From Nematopogon swammerdamellus (lineage: Eukaryota; Arthropoda; Insecta; Lepidoptera; Adelidae): DNA of 64,000 nt. Within the stretch, counting starts at the first letter, position 1; each line of letters opens with the position of its first letter. The position numbers and the translations under genes were made by a program. This document shows positions 34,735 to 45,354 of this stretch, one piece after another. A model generated the notes under the pieces. The model saw nothing but the letters and a program-made list of their open reading frames with translations. It was not told where the DNA came from and did no database searches. Where the stretch lies: NCBI GenBank assembly GCA_946902875.1, contig OX336345.1:20553395-20617394 (forward strand), written 5' to 3'.

Positions 34735-35030
34735 GCTCCCGTTGTTCCCGTCTCACATACTCGCGTTCCCCTTGTTCACGAGTGGCCAAGTGACAATGCC
34801 AATAACAATGCGCGTCGGGGAACGGGAAAAATGCGGATTGAAAATCTGAAAACACTGAGGTAGAGAACTGAAAATTAGAGATGTTTTCTTTTCGGTCTGC
34901 GGTGTGTACCGTGTGTGGCCCTGTACTTGAAAAGAATAGGCCCACTGCACCTCACTCCGTGCATGTCGTAAAAGGCGACTAAGCGATAAGGATAGGATGC
35001 CGTGCTAAAGGGCGATAGCGTAGCCGTCAT
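34735..35030 (+). repeat. Left arm of a 1.95-kb inverted duplication
   Basis: CTGCTCCCGTTGTTCCCGTC through ACGAGTGGCCAAGTGACAAT, AACATCTCTAATTTTCAG (opposite strand) and a family C head, mirrored at 36350-36680. Confidence 0.8.
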
Positions 35031-35035
35031 AAAAC

Positions 35036-35515
35036 ACGCCATAGATGGCGTGAGTGGCGCTATGACATGGCGATACGGATCCCTCGGTGCGCGAGTTCGA
35101 CTCGCACTTGGCTGGTTTTTTATATATGCCAGTACAATATGCTCGATATTTTATAATGATCGACCGCGCTGGCGGCTCGTGTCGAGACACAAGTTCGAAT
35201 CCTGGCCGGGGAGGAAATTTTTCACTTCAGTATCGTTTAATAAAAAAATTACTCTCCACCTTGCACCACAATCCCGACACGACGACGTGTGGGCGGCGCG
35301 GCAGCAGAGTACACACCCGTATAGAGTTACAACTCCAACATGGATGAGATGGGAAAGGTCCGGTCCGGCAGTGGGACATGTCACCTCGTTGTGGACGAAA
35401 AGAACGATGCTAAATAGCCACCCGTCCCGGGGTAGAGACGTATGGTATTGTGTATTCGGTATATATTCTGTTGTTTAGAAAAGTAATTTCTCGTATTTTA
35501 GTCATTTACACATTA
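35036..35515. other. MINE scrap and tRNA-like box
   Basis: 35036-35125 is a minus-strand MINE head (CATAGATGGCGTGAGTGGCG ... CTCGCACTTGG). 35160-35215 has AAGTTCGAATCCTGGCC, a box B-like word in a possible SINE head. The long plus ORF 35002-35478 overlaps these repeats and is not credible. Confidence 0.4.
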
Positions 35516-35516
35516 C

Positions 35517-35840
35517 ATACCACACGCTGTATCCCGACAATCGGGGTAAGCAGAGTAATCGGTGTTGTGCTGCAAGTACTCTCACAAATTACAACACAAC
35601 ACCGACCACCACGTTTAGCAAAGTATTAGACAAGATATGTAACTATCAGGCAGCAAGTAAGGCACGAAGGTCCACCTGCTGCATGACTCGGTGGAAAGAC
35701 CGTGCCAATGTGAGAGGTGGCTAACCTGTCGTCCTTATGCACGGCATCTTGTCTTTATCCCTTAATCGCCTTTTACGACATGCACGGGGAGAAATGCAGT
35801 GGGGCTATTCTTATTAAGTACCGGCCCCGCACAGTGCCTA
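35517..35840 (-). mobile_element. SINE-like family C
   Basis: Minus strand: CCGGTACTTAATAAGAATAG head, AAAAGGCGATTAAGGG, hairpin GGTGTTGTGTTG / CAGCACAACACCG and a CAGCGTGTGGTATGTAATG end. Confidence 0.8.
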
Positions 35841-35924
35841 CCATATACAGATTTGTCCTAAACGTGGTCGTTGTTATATGCTGTGATGTATCCAAGTTCT
35901 TACGTCACAATACCGATGTCATTG

Positions 35925-36300
35925 TCAGCCTCGATAGCTCAGTGGTGCGGTCGGTCGACTGTTGGTCGTGATCATAAGCACACCTGGGCGCGATCGATAC
36001 CTGCATTGGTGAACCCTCGACCGTTGGAGGCTGATCGTGGTTCCGATTCCACATAAAACTGTAGGTCCCTTCCCTTCTTACCTAACTGGGTGGTAGGGTT
36101 TAACGATTTGGTACCAGCGCACTGAATGCAAGGTCGGTTGAAACGGCTATGTAAGTAGTTCGTGTTTTCCATCCATTTCAGTTTAGCCGGCACGACCGAA
36201 AGGGGACCACTGACATGACACTAAGTTCACCATGGTGTTATGGGCTGACATAATCATGTTGTAGGTGATGTAGCTAATCGTGTCAGTTTCCATTTAAAAA
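35925..36300 (+). mobile_element. SINE family A
   Basis: GTCAGCCTCGATAGCTCAGT (box A) opens the head; the 5S box is degraded (GCGCGATCGATACCTGCATT); then GGAGGCTGATCGTGGTTCCG, body and TTTCCATTTAAAAAA. Confidence 0.85.
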
Positions 36301-36349
36301 AAGTAAGGCGCGAGGGCCAGTTAATGCCTGACAGTGGAAGGATCAAAGT

Positions 36350-36680
36350 GAGATGTGGCTACGCTATCGCCCTTTAGCACGGCATCCTGTCCTTATCACT
36401 CAGTCGCCTTTTACGACATGCACGGAGTGAGGTGCAGTGGGTTTATTATTTTCAAGTAGGTACTGGGCCACACACGCTACCCACCGCAGACCGAAAAGAA
36501 AACATCTCTAATTTCCCAGTTCTCCACATCAGTGTTTTCAGATTTTCAATCCAGTAACATTTTGCCCGTTCCCCAACGCGCATTGTTATTGGCATTGTCA
36601 CTTGGCCACTCGTGAACAAGGGGAACGCCGAGCATGTGCGGCGGGAACAGACGACGACGGGAACAACGGGAGCAGGTATG
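36350..36680 (-). repeat. Right arm of the 1.95-kb inverted duplication
   Basis: Mirrors 34735-35030: CGGCATCCTGTCCTTATCAC, GAAAAGAAAACATCTCTAAT, GCGCATTGTTATTGGCATTG, GACGGGAACAACGGGAGCAG. Identity is high but with several indels. Confidence 0.8.
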
Positions 36681-36840
36681 TATCAGTACTGACAACTTCA
36701 CAAAGAGAGTGCACCGCACGTTCCGACTCGCCCGCGGGTGCAGTCGGGGTGGCGCGGCTAGCGACGAGGCATGCGACAGCGAGACATTTTCATGTAGGAT
36801 GGTATATTATTATAACAATATGGGTAAATACTATTTTAAT

Positions 36841-36895
36841 ATCGATTTTTCCTAAGTGTCCTATTTACTAAATAGGACACTTAGGAAAAATCGAT
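36841..36895. repeat. Perfect palindrome, 27-bp arms
   Basis: ATCGATTTTTCCTAAGTGTC... and its exact complement around a single C. It could extrude as a cruciform. Confidence 0.9.
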
Positions 36896-36937
36896 CCTGT
36901 AGAGTGTTTTCATTTTACAAAGGCACGAGGGTTATGT

Positions 36938-37140
36938 ATGAGGTAGGAAGTGGTGTGAGACCGCGCGGAGCTCAGTAGGGAACGACTCGGTTCGACGGAG
37001 CGACGCGGAGACGTGTAGAACGTGTGTACCACCAGGCACCGAGTTCGTTCTCTACTGAGCTCCGCGCGGTCGCCTCTCACACTACTTTCTACCTCGTACC
37101 ACGGGGGGTACGAGGTAGGAAGTGGTGCGAGAGGCGACCG
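36938..37140. repeat. Three-arm inverted repeat (A, A', A)
   Basis: GAGGTAGGAAGTGGTGTGAG + CCGCGCGGAGCTCAG (36938), its inverse at about 37055-37102, then a direct copy GAGGTAGGAAGTGGTGCGAG (37110). Two alternative hairpins are possible. Confidence 0.75.
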
Positions 37141-37164
37141 CGCGGAGCCTTCGTAAAATGTAAA

Positions 37165-37392
37165 TACTCTAAATCCTTTATTTACAGGGTTGCCAACATG
37201 TGGAATGTACTCCCACCTGCATCCTTTCCTCTAATATACAGTCTGGGGTTCTTCAAACATAATGTGAAGGTGCACCTAGCCGGTCGACATGGTATTCGCA
37301 GCCCCCGTATATATCCGAATGCCCGTGGGCGCCGTCGGACTATACCTCTGCGTTAGTCTGGCGTGCGAGAGAAATGTCGTGATTCCCATAAA
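37165..37392 (+). mobile_element. LINE 3' end, second subfamily
   Basis: Encodes FIYRVANMWNVLPPASFPLI and VKVHLAGRHGIRSPRIYPNA; same subfamily as 7505-8285. Ends with ATTCCCATAAAAAAT. Confidence 0.8.
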
Positions 37393-37540
37393 AAATAATT
37401 ACTATACTAATCGCGAACGTAAACCATGAACGGGAAGGCTGGAGTGCGACAGACCGACAAACAGATGACGGAGGCTTAGTAATAGGCTTCCGTACGGATA
37501 CGGAACCCTAAAAATATATGACAGTACAAACAACTAAAGC
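37393..37540 (+). mobile_element. MINE end scrap
   Basis: GAGGCTTAGTAATAGGCTTC and GGATACGGAACCCTAAAAA at 37470-37515. Confidence 0.5.
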
Positions 37541-37544
37541 CTTC

Positions 37545-37785
37545 ACAAGCGTTTATGCCTTTACCAAGCGTTTATGCCTTTACCAAGCATTTATGCTTTA
37601 TCAAGCGTTTATGCCTTTACCAAACGCCTGTGCCTATACCAAGCGTTTGAGCCTTTACCAAGCGTTTAAGCCTTTACCAAGCGTTTGAGCTTTTATCAAG
37701 CGTTTGAGCCCTTACCAAGCGTTTGTGCCTTTACCAAGCGTTTGAGCCTTTACCAAGCGTTTGAGCCTTTACCTAGCGTTCGTTC
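37545..37785. repeat. 19-bp minisatellite, about 13 units
   Basis: Unit TTTACCAAGCGTTTATGCC with TATGCC/GAGCC/TGTGCC variants. Confidence 0.93.
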
Positions 37786-37789
37786 TGCC

Positions 37790-38110
37790 ATCGCATCGCT
37801 ACATATGTAACTCGGAGTACAAACAAGCTCGGCGATAGACTTGCGCTCGGAGCACCTCCATTTCTTATCGGAAATATATCATCTATCCCTTTGAAATAGA
37901 TATGAACGTAGAATAATAGTAGTTTCATGCGATAATACCGCGACAACCGTCGGAGACAGAGGCTTGAGTTGGGGATGAAGGTTAGCTTTATAATCGCTTT
38001 TGGTATTTTCAACATCTTCTTGTCTTATCCGTATTACAAAATTCAAATGGCGTATCTCTCTCTTGTATGTATATGGCTTTTAAGTTTCAAAATTTTAATT
38101 TTGGTAATTA
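37790..38110. other. Unassigned sequence
   Basis: No repeat or product recognised. Confidence 0.35.
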
Positions 38111-38111
38111 G

Positions 38112-38600
38112 GCAATGGGCCTGTGTGGGGCTGGTACTTAAAAAAAGAATCGCCCCATTGCATCTCTCCCCGTGCATGTCGTAAAAGGTGACCAAGGGAT
38201 AAGGATAAGATGCCCTCTTTAAAGGTAGGACTTCTGTACCTCTGCGGTACGGAAACCTAAAAATCTTTGTTTTAATGGATACTGACACGGTTATAACACC
38301 GGGTGAACTAGTATGTGCTTCCGTTCAATTCATGTCTGCTAACACTGAACTGGATGGAAAACGCGAACTATTTACCATAGCCGTTTCAACCGACCTTTCA
38401 TTCGGTGCGGCGGTATCAACCCGGGAGGGTTAAACCCTACCACCTAAGTCTAAGTTAGGTAAGAAGGGAAGGGACCTACATTTTACCTACCTATTACTGT
38501 TCAAAAGATACGGCCCTCTTTAAAGGTAGGACAGACAGACTAACAGCGTAGGCTTACTAATAGGCTTCCGTACTCATACTGTACGGAATCCTAAAAATCT
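38112..38600. mobile_element. SINE C head (+), SINE A (-) and MINE scraps
   Basis: 38115-38215 is CTGTGTGGGGCTGGTACTTA plus GTCGTAAAAGGTGACCAAGG. 38270-38490 is minus-strand family A. 38520-38600 is a MINE end (AGCGTAGGCTTACTAATAGG). Confidence 0.65.
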
Positions 38601-39014
38601 AAATTATTCGTACTTGCGGCAGCGCAGTGGCGTCGTTTTCGGAGTACAATTGATCCCGCACTGGCTTCACGACACTCTTACAAGCGCAACGGACCGCAAA
38701 ATGTTTACAGTCCAATCTGTCCAATAACCCTCACTGCTGCGCTACGGCCGAGAGGTTCTCCTCGCGCCGATAAAGGGTTAATTGCTCTTCTTTTACGTCT
38801 CTCCGTCCGGTCGTAACGACTAAATACTTTACTATACGTCCAGCCTATCTTCGAACATCCACCGTGCAAAGTTTCAAGAGTAAAACCACTAATATGGCAC
38901 GTAACAAACAGTTAACAAAATAACGTTGACACATTCGACGGTTACTCGAAGACATTCGAGAACGGTGTTGTCACGTGGCAAGCTTTCCGGTAAATGAGAC
39001 GGTGCGGAATTAAG
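38600..39014. other. Unassigned sequence
   Basis: No repeat or gene recognised. Confidence 0.35.
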
Positions 39015-39017
39015 ACG

Positions 39018-39370
39018 AGACGGAAGTTAACTTTCTCCATACAAAATCGCCTTTCGGGATTTTATGTTTTCTAGACCCCTAAACCTTATCCGATTTTTTT
39101 AATTTCTTTTTTTTGTCTTGAGGACAGTCCAATCTGCGTCCATGTCTTTGTCGTTTTTGTTTAGATGAAATAAACAACACCGCAGCTAAAAAAAATTTAT
39201 TTCGGCCGAAAAAAATTAATTTTTTTTATTGTTTGATGTCATGAAGTTCATTAAGCTTTATAAAAATAATAAAAAAACAGGAACGTAGATTCGACGTTCA
39301 ACGTTTAGGGGGGTAAAAGACATAAACCCCGAAAGACGATTTTGTATGGAGAAAGTTAACTTCCGTCTTG
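39018..39370. mobile_element. MITE with about 40-bp inverted ends
   Basis: GACGGAAGTTAACTTTCTCC (39020) mirrors GGAGAAAGTTAACTTCCGTC (to 39368), continuing inward through ATACAAAATCG and TTTCGGG. The interior is AT-rich. Confidence 0.8.
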
Positions 39371-39465
39371 TTCTTGTTGTTTATAGCAATAATAGGGCAT
39401 TGCAATTGTATTTATCTGTATCTCTATCTCTCTCTCTATTTCTATCTTCTTCTCTCTCTACTTCT

Positions 39466-39800
39466 TATAAAAGGGAACGTCTGTCTGTATGTATGTATGC
39501 ATGTTTAAGGTAAACTCCGGAACCACTGAACAGATTTTGATGCGGTTTGCATTAATTTAAAGATTAATTCTTAAGGCTCACTCTCACTCTAAATAGCAAT
39601 AGGACTGAGCAGTATCAAAGAAAGTATAGTATGAACGGAAATTGGTGTCGAATGGTAGTGCCGGATGGAGAAGGGAGAAAAGGACGGAGGGGAGCGCGTG
39701 GGAGACAGAGAAAGATATAAAGAGAAGGAATCGTTTATTATCATATATTTTGTGTCTACCGACCGAGTCTAACGCGAGCGAAGCCGCGGGCAAAAGCTAG
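39466..39800 (+). mobile_element. Helitron-like segment
   Basis: Starts near ATAAAAGGGAACGTCTGTCT (CAGATTTTGATGCGGTTTGC inside) and ends ACGCGAGCGAAGCCGCGGGC + AAAAGCTAGT, the cleanest Helitron-type terminus here. No Rep/helicase. Confidence 0.6.
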
Positions 39801-40117
39801 TCTCTTAATAAAATCGCACTTTTTTTAATCTATCGTAACAACATAATAAAACGATTGTATAGTTACACTTAGTGTGATCGATCATAGTGCAAACTCAAAA
39901 GTAAAACAACAAAATATAAACCGGCCAATTACGTGGTGGTACGGAACCCTCGCACTTGGCCGGTTAGTTAGGTATTTAGGTTCTTATTTATTTCTCAAAT
40001 TGATGTTTACTTATTTCTTGTATTACTACCTCGGGAAAAGTAGGTACCAACCAATAGACCACCACTCAATTTGTTATGAAAATGTTTGCGAATATAATTT
40101 TAACCGGATTGTTGATA

Positions 40118-40173
40118 AAAATCTTCTCCGAAATAAAGACGAAGATCTTCGTCTTTATTTCGGAGAAGATTTT
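40118..40173. repeat. Perfect 56-bp palindrome with no spacer
   Basis: AAAATCTTCTCCGAAATAAA... is followed immediately by its exact complement, centred on GAAGATCTTC at 40141-40150. The plus ORF 39874-40224 runs through it and is not thought real. Confidence 0.92.
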
Positions 40174-40567
40174 ACCAGAATTTGTTCAAATTTGAGCGCA
40201 TTCATAGATAATGGAAATATTTAGGTTGAATAAAAAACAATGAACAAGAAAACAGACAAATATCGACGTAAATATTACATGTTCAGTTATTGTATTAAAT
40301 GACGAACCTAAGTGTATCTTGTGTACCTACAGATGATGAAGAAATAAATAAAAAATAAAAATAAATGTTCAGAAAATAAATTAAGTTACTATGCAAACTG
40401 TAAACATTTGTATTCTGTTAATAACACGAAGATAGTCTTTGAAGTATCTGGCAAATATTCAAGTGTAGGTATTGGTGAAACTGAAGCCCCATTCATATTC
40501 AGTCTTTCTTGTTTCTGTACCTGACAAACTCTTTGACGCTTTTTAGAGATTAAATGCATCATACGTA
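40174..40567. other. Unassigned AT-rich sequence
   Basis: No repeat or gene recognised. Confidence 0.35.
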
Positions 40568-40745
40568 CTGTACAGCCAACAATCCAGAGGGAAGTCTCCG
40601 GTATGGCACCTAACTTCTCGGCGGTGATATTCGGAGCATGTACTCTGACCCCTCTGACGCACCAACACATACCGGATTGCATTAAAAAACCGGCCAAGTG
40701 CGAGTCGAACTCGCGCACCGAGGGTTCCGTATCGCCATGTCATGG
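40568..40745 (+). mobile_element. SINE B tail joined to MINE head
   Basis: TACAGCCAACAATCCAGAGG to CATACCGGATTGCATTAAAA, then ACCGGCCAAGTGCGAGTCGA to TCGCCATGTCATGG. Confidence 0.65.
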
Positions 40746-40954
40746 TTAGCAAATATAGACGAATATTTTTTTGCCAGGTATGGTATAAATAAATAAATAA
40801 AATATTTCTTTATTCAGGCACTCAGTCCTAATTATCCTAATTATACATAATTTCGTCAAATCAATACTTAAATGCTAAAACAGAATAAAAGGTATACCGC
40901 ATCTATGGTACCCTCCGCGCGTAAGTAATGCAGCTCACACTTGACCGATTTATT

Positions 40955-41362
40955 TTTAGGGTTCCGTATCCGGTACGAGACCCTATCATTAAGCCTACGC
41001 CGTCTGTCTGGCTGTCCGTCCGTCCGTCTGTCCGTCCGAGGGCTGTATCAATTGAATCGTAATAAGTAGCCCGTTGAAATTTTCACAGAATATGTGTTAT
41101 TATGGCCGATATATGTAACAACAAATATAAATAAGAAAATGCTAAAAATTCACGGGGGTCCCCATAGAAGGAATTAAAAAGTGTATGCGCGCCATCTACC
41201 GAAACCGGTATGAAGTATTTTAACTAAACATGAATTTTAACTAATATGAAGAATTTCATAAAACACGCCATAGATGGCGTGAGTGGCGCTGACCATGACA
41301 AGGCGATACGGAACCCTCTCGGTGCGCGAGTTCGACTCGCAATTGGCCGGTTTTTTTTAACT
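40955..41362 (-). mobile_element. MINE-like repeat, full length
   Basis: From GGTTCCGTATCCGGTACGAG to GAGTTCGACTCGCAATTGGC; contains the CTGTCCGTCCGTCCG run and GCGCGCCATCTACCGAAAC. Confidence 0.85.
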
Positions 41363-41450
41363 GACACGGTTGACTACATCACCTACTACATCCGTAATGT
41401 CATCACATAACACCGGTTGAACTAGGTGCCATGTCAGTGCTCTAAAACTC
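41363..41450 (-). mobile_element. SINE A tail
   Basis: Minus strand: AACCGGTGTTATGTGATGAC, GATGTAGTAGGTGATGTAGTC.. end. Confidence 0.6.
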
Positions 41451-41872
41451 ATGTAACTCTAATAATAGATATATCTACCAGTGTAACTCTTTGCCTAAAA
41501 TAAAAGCCAGTAAATCTTTGAAGTATTTCAAAAGTGACCACCACCCTTGCGAATAATATTATGAAAAGTCCGTCGCCGGCAAAAGGAAAGCGCCCAAGGC
41601 AGTGTGACGTCACAGCGGCTCCGACGTGGTGAAAGTCGTAGAGGGAAAAAGTAGTAAAATTCGTGAGATATAAAAGCAAATTAATTCAGAAAGTAAAGCT
41701 GCTAAGGCCGCATTTAATTTTACGCAGCTGGCTCGGGGCCATAATTCAATTTTCGAATGTTAGAACATTCTCAAAGGAAGCGGAGCGGTGCGTTCTAAAG
41801 TGTTTAGGTGACTGTGCTAATTCCCTGCACACAACATGTAATGACATAATTTGAAAAAGATTACAAAATACA
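41451..41872. other. Possibly single-copy, no recognised gene
   Basis: Minus ORF 41449-41679 and plus ORF 41663-41854 show no motif. No repeats seen. Confidence 0.3.
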
Positions 41873-41879
41873 TATACAT

Positions 41880-42222
41880 ATATACATACATATCACACAC
41901 GCTGAATCCCGACAATCGGGGTAAGCAGAGTAATCGGTGTTGTGCTGCAAGAACTCTTGATAAATTACAGCACAACACAGACCACCACGTTTCGCAAAGT
42001 ATTCGAACAAGATTAAATCGATCAAGCAGGAAGTAAGGCACGAAGACCCACCTGCTGCATGACTCGATGGAAGTACCGTGCCAAGGTGAGAGGTGGCGAG
42101 CCTGTCGCCCTTTAGCACGGCATCTTGTCCTTATCCCTTAGTCGCCTTTTACGACATGCACGGGGAGAGATGCAGTGGGGCTATTCTTTTTAAGTACCGA
42201 ACTCACACGGTACAAAATGTTT
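41880..42222 (-). mobile_element. SINE-like family C with target repeats
   Basis: Complete copy. ACAAAAT occurs just outside both ends (left ATTACAAAATACATATAC; right GGTACAAAATG), supporting retroposition. Hairpin CTGTGTTGTGCTG / CAGCACAACACCG present. Confidence 0.82.
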
Positions 42223-42263
42223 ACAGTATTCAAGTTTATGCTGTAAATGTGAATTCTCTTATG

Positions 42264-42450
42264 AGCGGTAGTATGGGTTAATTATTAATAAGTTACTATA
42301 ATATAATACTTATAAGGTACCTACAAACAAAACATTGTGACTTGCGAAGTTTGTTTGTCAGTTCTTCTTCGCATTGAATTTAGAACTGGCGGAATTTTCG
42401 ACATGTCCAAGCGTAGGTTACCTACCTATGGATGAAATTATACAATAAAC
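42264..42450 (+). repeat. Left arm of inverted duplication
   Basis: GAGCGGTAGTATGGGTTAAT through CGAAGTTTGTTTGTCAGTTC to CTATGGATGAAATTATACAA; mirrored at 44003-44195. Confidence 0.85.
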
Positions 42451-42634
42451 AATAAACTGAATTATAAAAGAGGCGCAAAATTTTCAAGTCGACCCGCATT
42501 ACCTGAGACGTACGAACGGTCCGTTCGGAACGGACCAACAGACACCGCAGTGAGGTCATAAGTGTTCCGTTTTCAAATGTTGGTGGAAAAAGTAAGCAAC
42601 CACACAAGTACACACATACATACATAACCGCGTA

Positions 42635-42945
42635 CCGTGTGAGGCCGGTACCTTAAACGAATAGCCCCACTGCATCTCTCCCCGTGTATGTCGTAAAAGG
42701 CGACTAAGGGATATGAAATTCTTATATTACTAGGTTACCACATGGGGTTTAACCGCCCGGGATGATACCACCGAACTGAATGAAAGGTCGAAACGGCTAT
42801 GTAAATAGTTTTCCGTCCAGTTTAGTGTAGCCGGCATGACCGAAGGGAAACACTGACGTGACACCAAGTTCATCCGGTGTTATGGGCTGACATCACGGAT
42901 GTTGTGGGTGATGTTAGCCAACCGTGTCAGTTTCCATAAAAAAAA
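42635..42945 (+). mobile_element. SINE C head joined to SINE A
   Basis: The same junction type as 14190-14508: C head to AAAGGCGACTAAGGGATATG, then A body from TTACTAGG to TTTCCATAAAAAAAA. Confidence 0.75.
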
Positions 42946-42949
42946 ATTA

Positions 42950-43395
42950 GAATAATAGATGGCGCCATAGACTTTTATACATTGCATTGTTGAAAGACAA
43001 AAGATAGGCGGATAATAGCGGATAGATACGGAAACCTCCGTGCGCGAGTAAAACTCGCACCTAACAGATTTTTTATATCTATCAATCACACGCTTTTCAA
43101 AGTTCTAATGCGAAGGATCGTAATTTATGAAAAAAAAACCCCTAAAAGCGCCTTAAGAGAGAACTCGTCGTGAGAATAAAGTCAATATTCCAGCAATGGA
43201 AGCGTAGAGAAGGTGTTCCTAGAGCAGAAAGCGTGACGTGTACATCGTTACCTTTAAAGAGAGCATATTAGGAGCATCTTTGAGAACTTATTAGAGCTGA
43301 GTGAAGCGTTTTCGCTTTCTAAGTATCTATTACGTCACCGTGTCACTGCGGAAAATGTGTATTGCGTAGGTAGGTTTTTTTATTTTTTTTATTTT
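42950..43395. other. MINE variant and unassigned sequence
   Basis: 42950-43078: GATGGCGCCATAGACTTTTA, GCGAGTAAAACTCGCACC. 43080-43395 is unassigned. Confidence 0.4.
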
Positions 43396-43775
43396 AATAC
43401 CCGACGCAAAAGGACGGGTGTTATAGTTTGACGTATGTCTGTCTCTGTGTTTTATTTTTATATTTATGGAAACTGACACGGTTGGCTACATCACCTACTA
43501 CATCCGTGATGTCAACTCATAACACCTTGGTGAACTAGGTGCCATGTCAGTGCTTCCGTTCGTGCCGGCGACACTGAACTGCACGGAAAACACGAACTAT
43601 TGAAATAGCCGTTTCTAGCGACCTTTCGTTCAGCGCGGTGGTACGAACCCGGGCGGGTTACTACCTCCTAGTAAGTTAAGAAGGGACCTGCAGTTTTACG
43701 TGGAATCCGAACCACAGTCGGCCTCCAACGGTCGAGCGGTCACCCAGTTGACTCCTGAGCTACTCAGGCTGGCAA
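43395..43775 (-). mobile_element. Family D scrap and SINE family A
   Basis: 43395-43440 is CCCGACGCAAAAGGACGGGT. 43455-43775 is a minus-strand A copy with GGTTCGGATTCCACGTAAAA and the head GCCTGAGTAGCTCAGGAGTC. Confidence 0.7.
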
Positions 43776-44002
43776 TTTATTATCAATAAAACACACAGTA
43801 ATACAGTTCCATTAAAAGAATTGTCAAGAACAGTAAAATGAAATCAAATTAATAAGACATTAGAGCATGAATAGATAATATGTCAATAAGGTAAAATAAA
43901 ATAAATTAATAAAAGCGTATGATTTCCAAGAAAGAAATGGAAATAGTAGTAGATAGGTACATAACTAAATTTCGAGTCACAGAAAACTAAAACTAAAATT
44001 TT
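43776..44002. other. AT-rich spacer
   Basis: No repeat or gene recognised. Confidence 0.35.
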
Positions 44003-44195
44003 ATGGTTTATTGTTTAATTTCATCCATAGGTAGGTAACCTACGCTTGGACATGTCGAAAATTCCGCCAGTTCTAAATTCAATGCGAAGAAGAACTGGCA
44101 AACAAACTTCGCAAGTCACAATGTTTTGTTAGTACCTTATAAGTATTATTATTATAGTAACTTACAAATAATTAACCCATACTACCGCTCACAGG
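44003..44195 (-). repeat. Right arm of inverted duplication
   Basis: TTTAATTTCATCCATAGGTA ... TTAACCCATACTACCGCTC mirrors 42264-42450 with few differences. Confidence 0.85.
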
Positions 44196-44659
44196 AGCAT
44201 TAATATTTGGTATTGTGGGAGTAGCTGTAAAAGGTGGAGAGATGTTGATGTCTTGTATCCACCGGCGCCGCTGCGCAGCTGGATGTTGTGTGGGCTACTG
44301 CCCAACGCTCTCAGTGAGCTAACTGTATATATACAGAGCGTATTTGCAGATTTGAGAATGCGTTGAGCGAATGTATGGATTTTGACATTTTACGGTTCTG
44401 CGCCATCTGTTAGCGCGTTCGTGAGTCAACTTGTTGTTTCGGAAGAGTACCGTCTTATGTAGTTCTCGAGTTTCGTTCGGCTGTGGCCAGGTGACGCCAC
44501 AGTATTATTATTATTATTTATTGGTATTTTATTTGCTTATATATAAGTTATTATATTACAATTTACAATTAAAAAAAAACTATATTAAATAACATGAAAT
44601 ATAAAACTATTAAACTAACAAACAATCTTAAAACAAATAATAAAATTCGTCCGGCTCGG
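44196..44659. other. Unassigned, AT-rich 3' part
   Basis: 44510-44640 resembles a LINE tail (TTATTATTATTATTTATTGG). Nothing coding. Confidence 0.35.
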
Positions 44660-45190
44660 CAGCGGTGCCGGAAGCCACCAAAACGCCGTTCAGGCCGGCG
44701 CGGCATGGCGTTCGCAATCCCCGTGCATCACAGAATGTCCATGGGCATCGTTGAAACGATGCCTGTCGCGCTATCCATAAAAAAACCGGCCAAATGCTAG
44801 TCGAACTCGCGCACCGAGGGTTCCGTAACGCCATGTCATGGTTAGCGCCACTCACGCCATCTATGGCGTGTTATGAAATGCTTCATATTAAGTAGTTACA
44901 TGTCATGATTAGTTAAAACGCTTCATATTCTATTCGATAAATGGCGCGGCGCCCATACACTTTTTGGTTTCTCCCCGTGAATTTTTTACTTTTTCTTATT
45001 TCTTATTATTTGTGGTTATATCGGCCATGATAACACATATTCTGTGATAATTTAAACGGGCTACCGATTACGCTTCAAGAGATACAGCCCTCGGACGGAC
45101 GGACGGACGGACGGACGGACGGACGGACGGACAGACAGACGGCGTAGGCTAAGTAATATGGTCCCGTACCGGATACGGAACCCTAAAAAA
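44660..45190 (+). mobile_element. Short LINE 3' end followed by full MINE-like repeat
   Basis: 44660-44785 is a LINE tail (GGCATGGCGTTCGCAATCCC ... CTGTCGCGCTATCCATAAAA). 44786-45190 is MINE-like with a (GGAC)n run at 45096-45135 and the GGATACGGAACCCTAAAAAA end. Confidence 0.8.
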
Positions 45191-45294
45191 CCACGTCGGT
45201 GCCCATTAAACGAGATTTAAATAATTTAAATTAAAATTTAAATACTAGTATCAAATAATTATTGTCATGATATCACAGTACAAAATGTTAAGAT

Positions 45295-45298
<4 letters not shown>

Positions 45299-45332
<34 letters not shown>
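45299..45332. repeat. (GT)n microsatellite
   Basis: About 16 GT units. Confidence 0.95.
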
Positions 45333-45334
<2 letters not shown>

Positions 45335-45354
45335 TTAGATAAATTACAAATTTA

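Noticed and set aside
35002..35478. 158-aa ORF
   Set aside because: Begins in a SINE C head and crosses a MINE scrap and a tRNA-like box.
39874..40224. 116-aa ORF
   Set aside because: Runs through a MINE scrap and a perfect palindrome; mirrored residues betray it.
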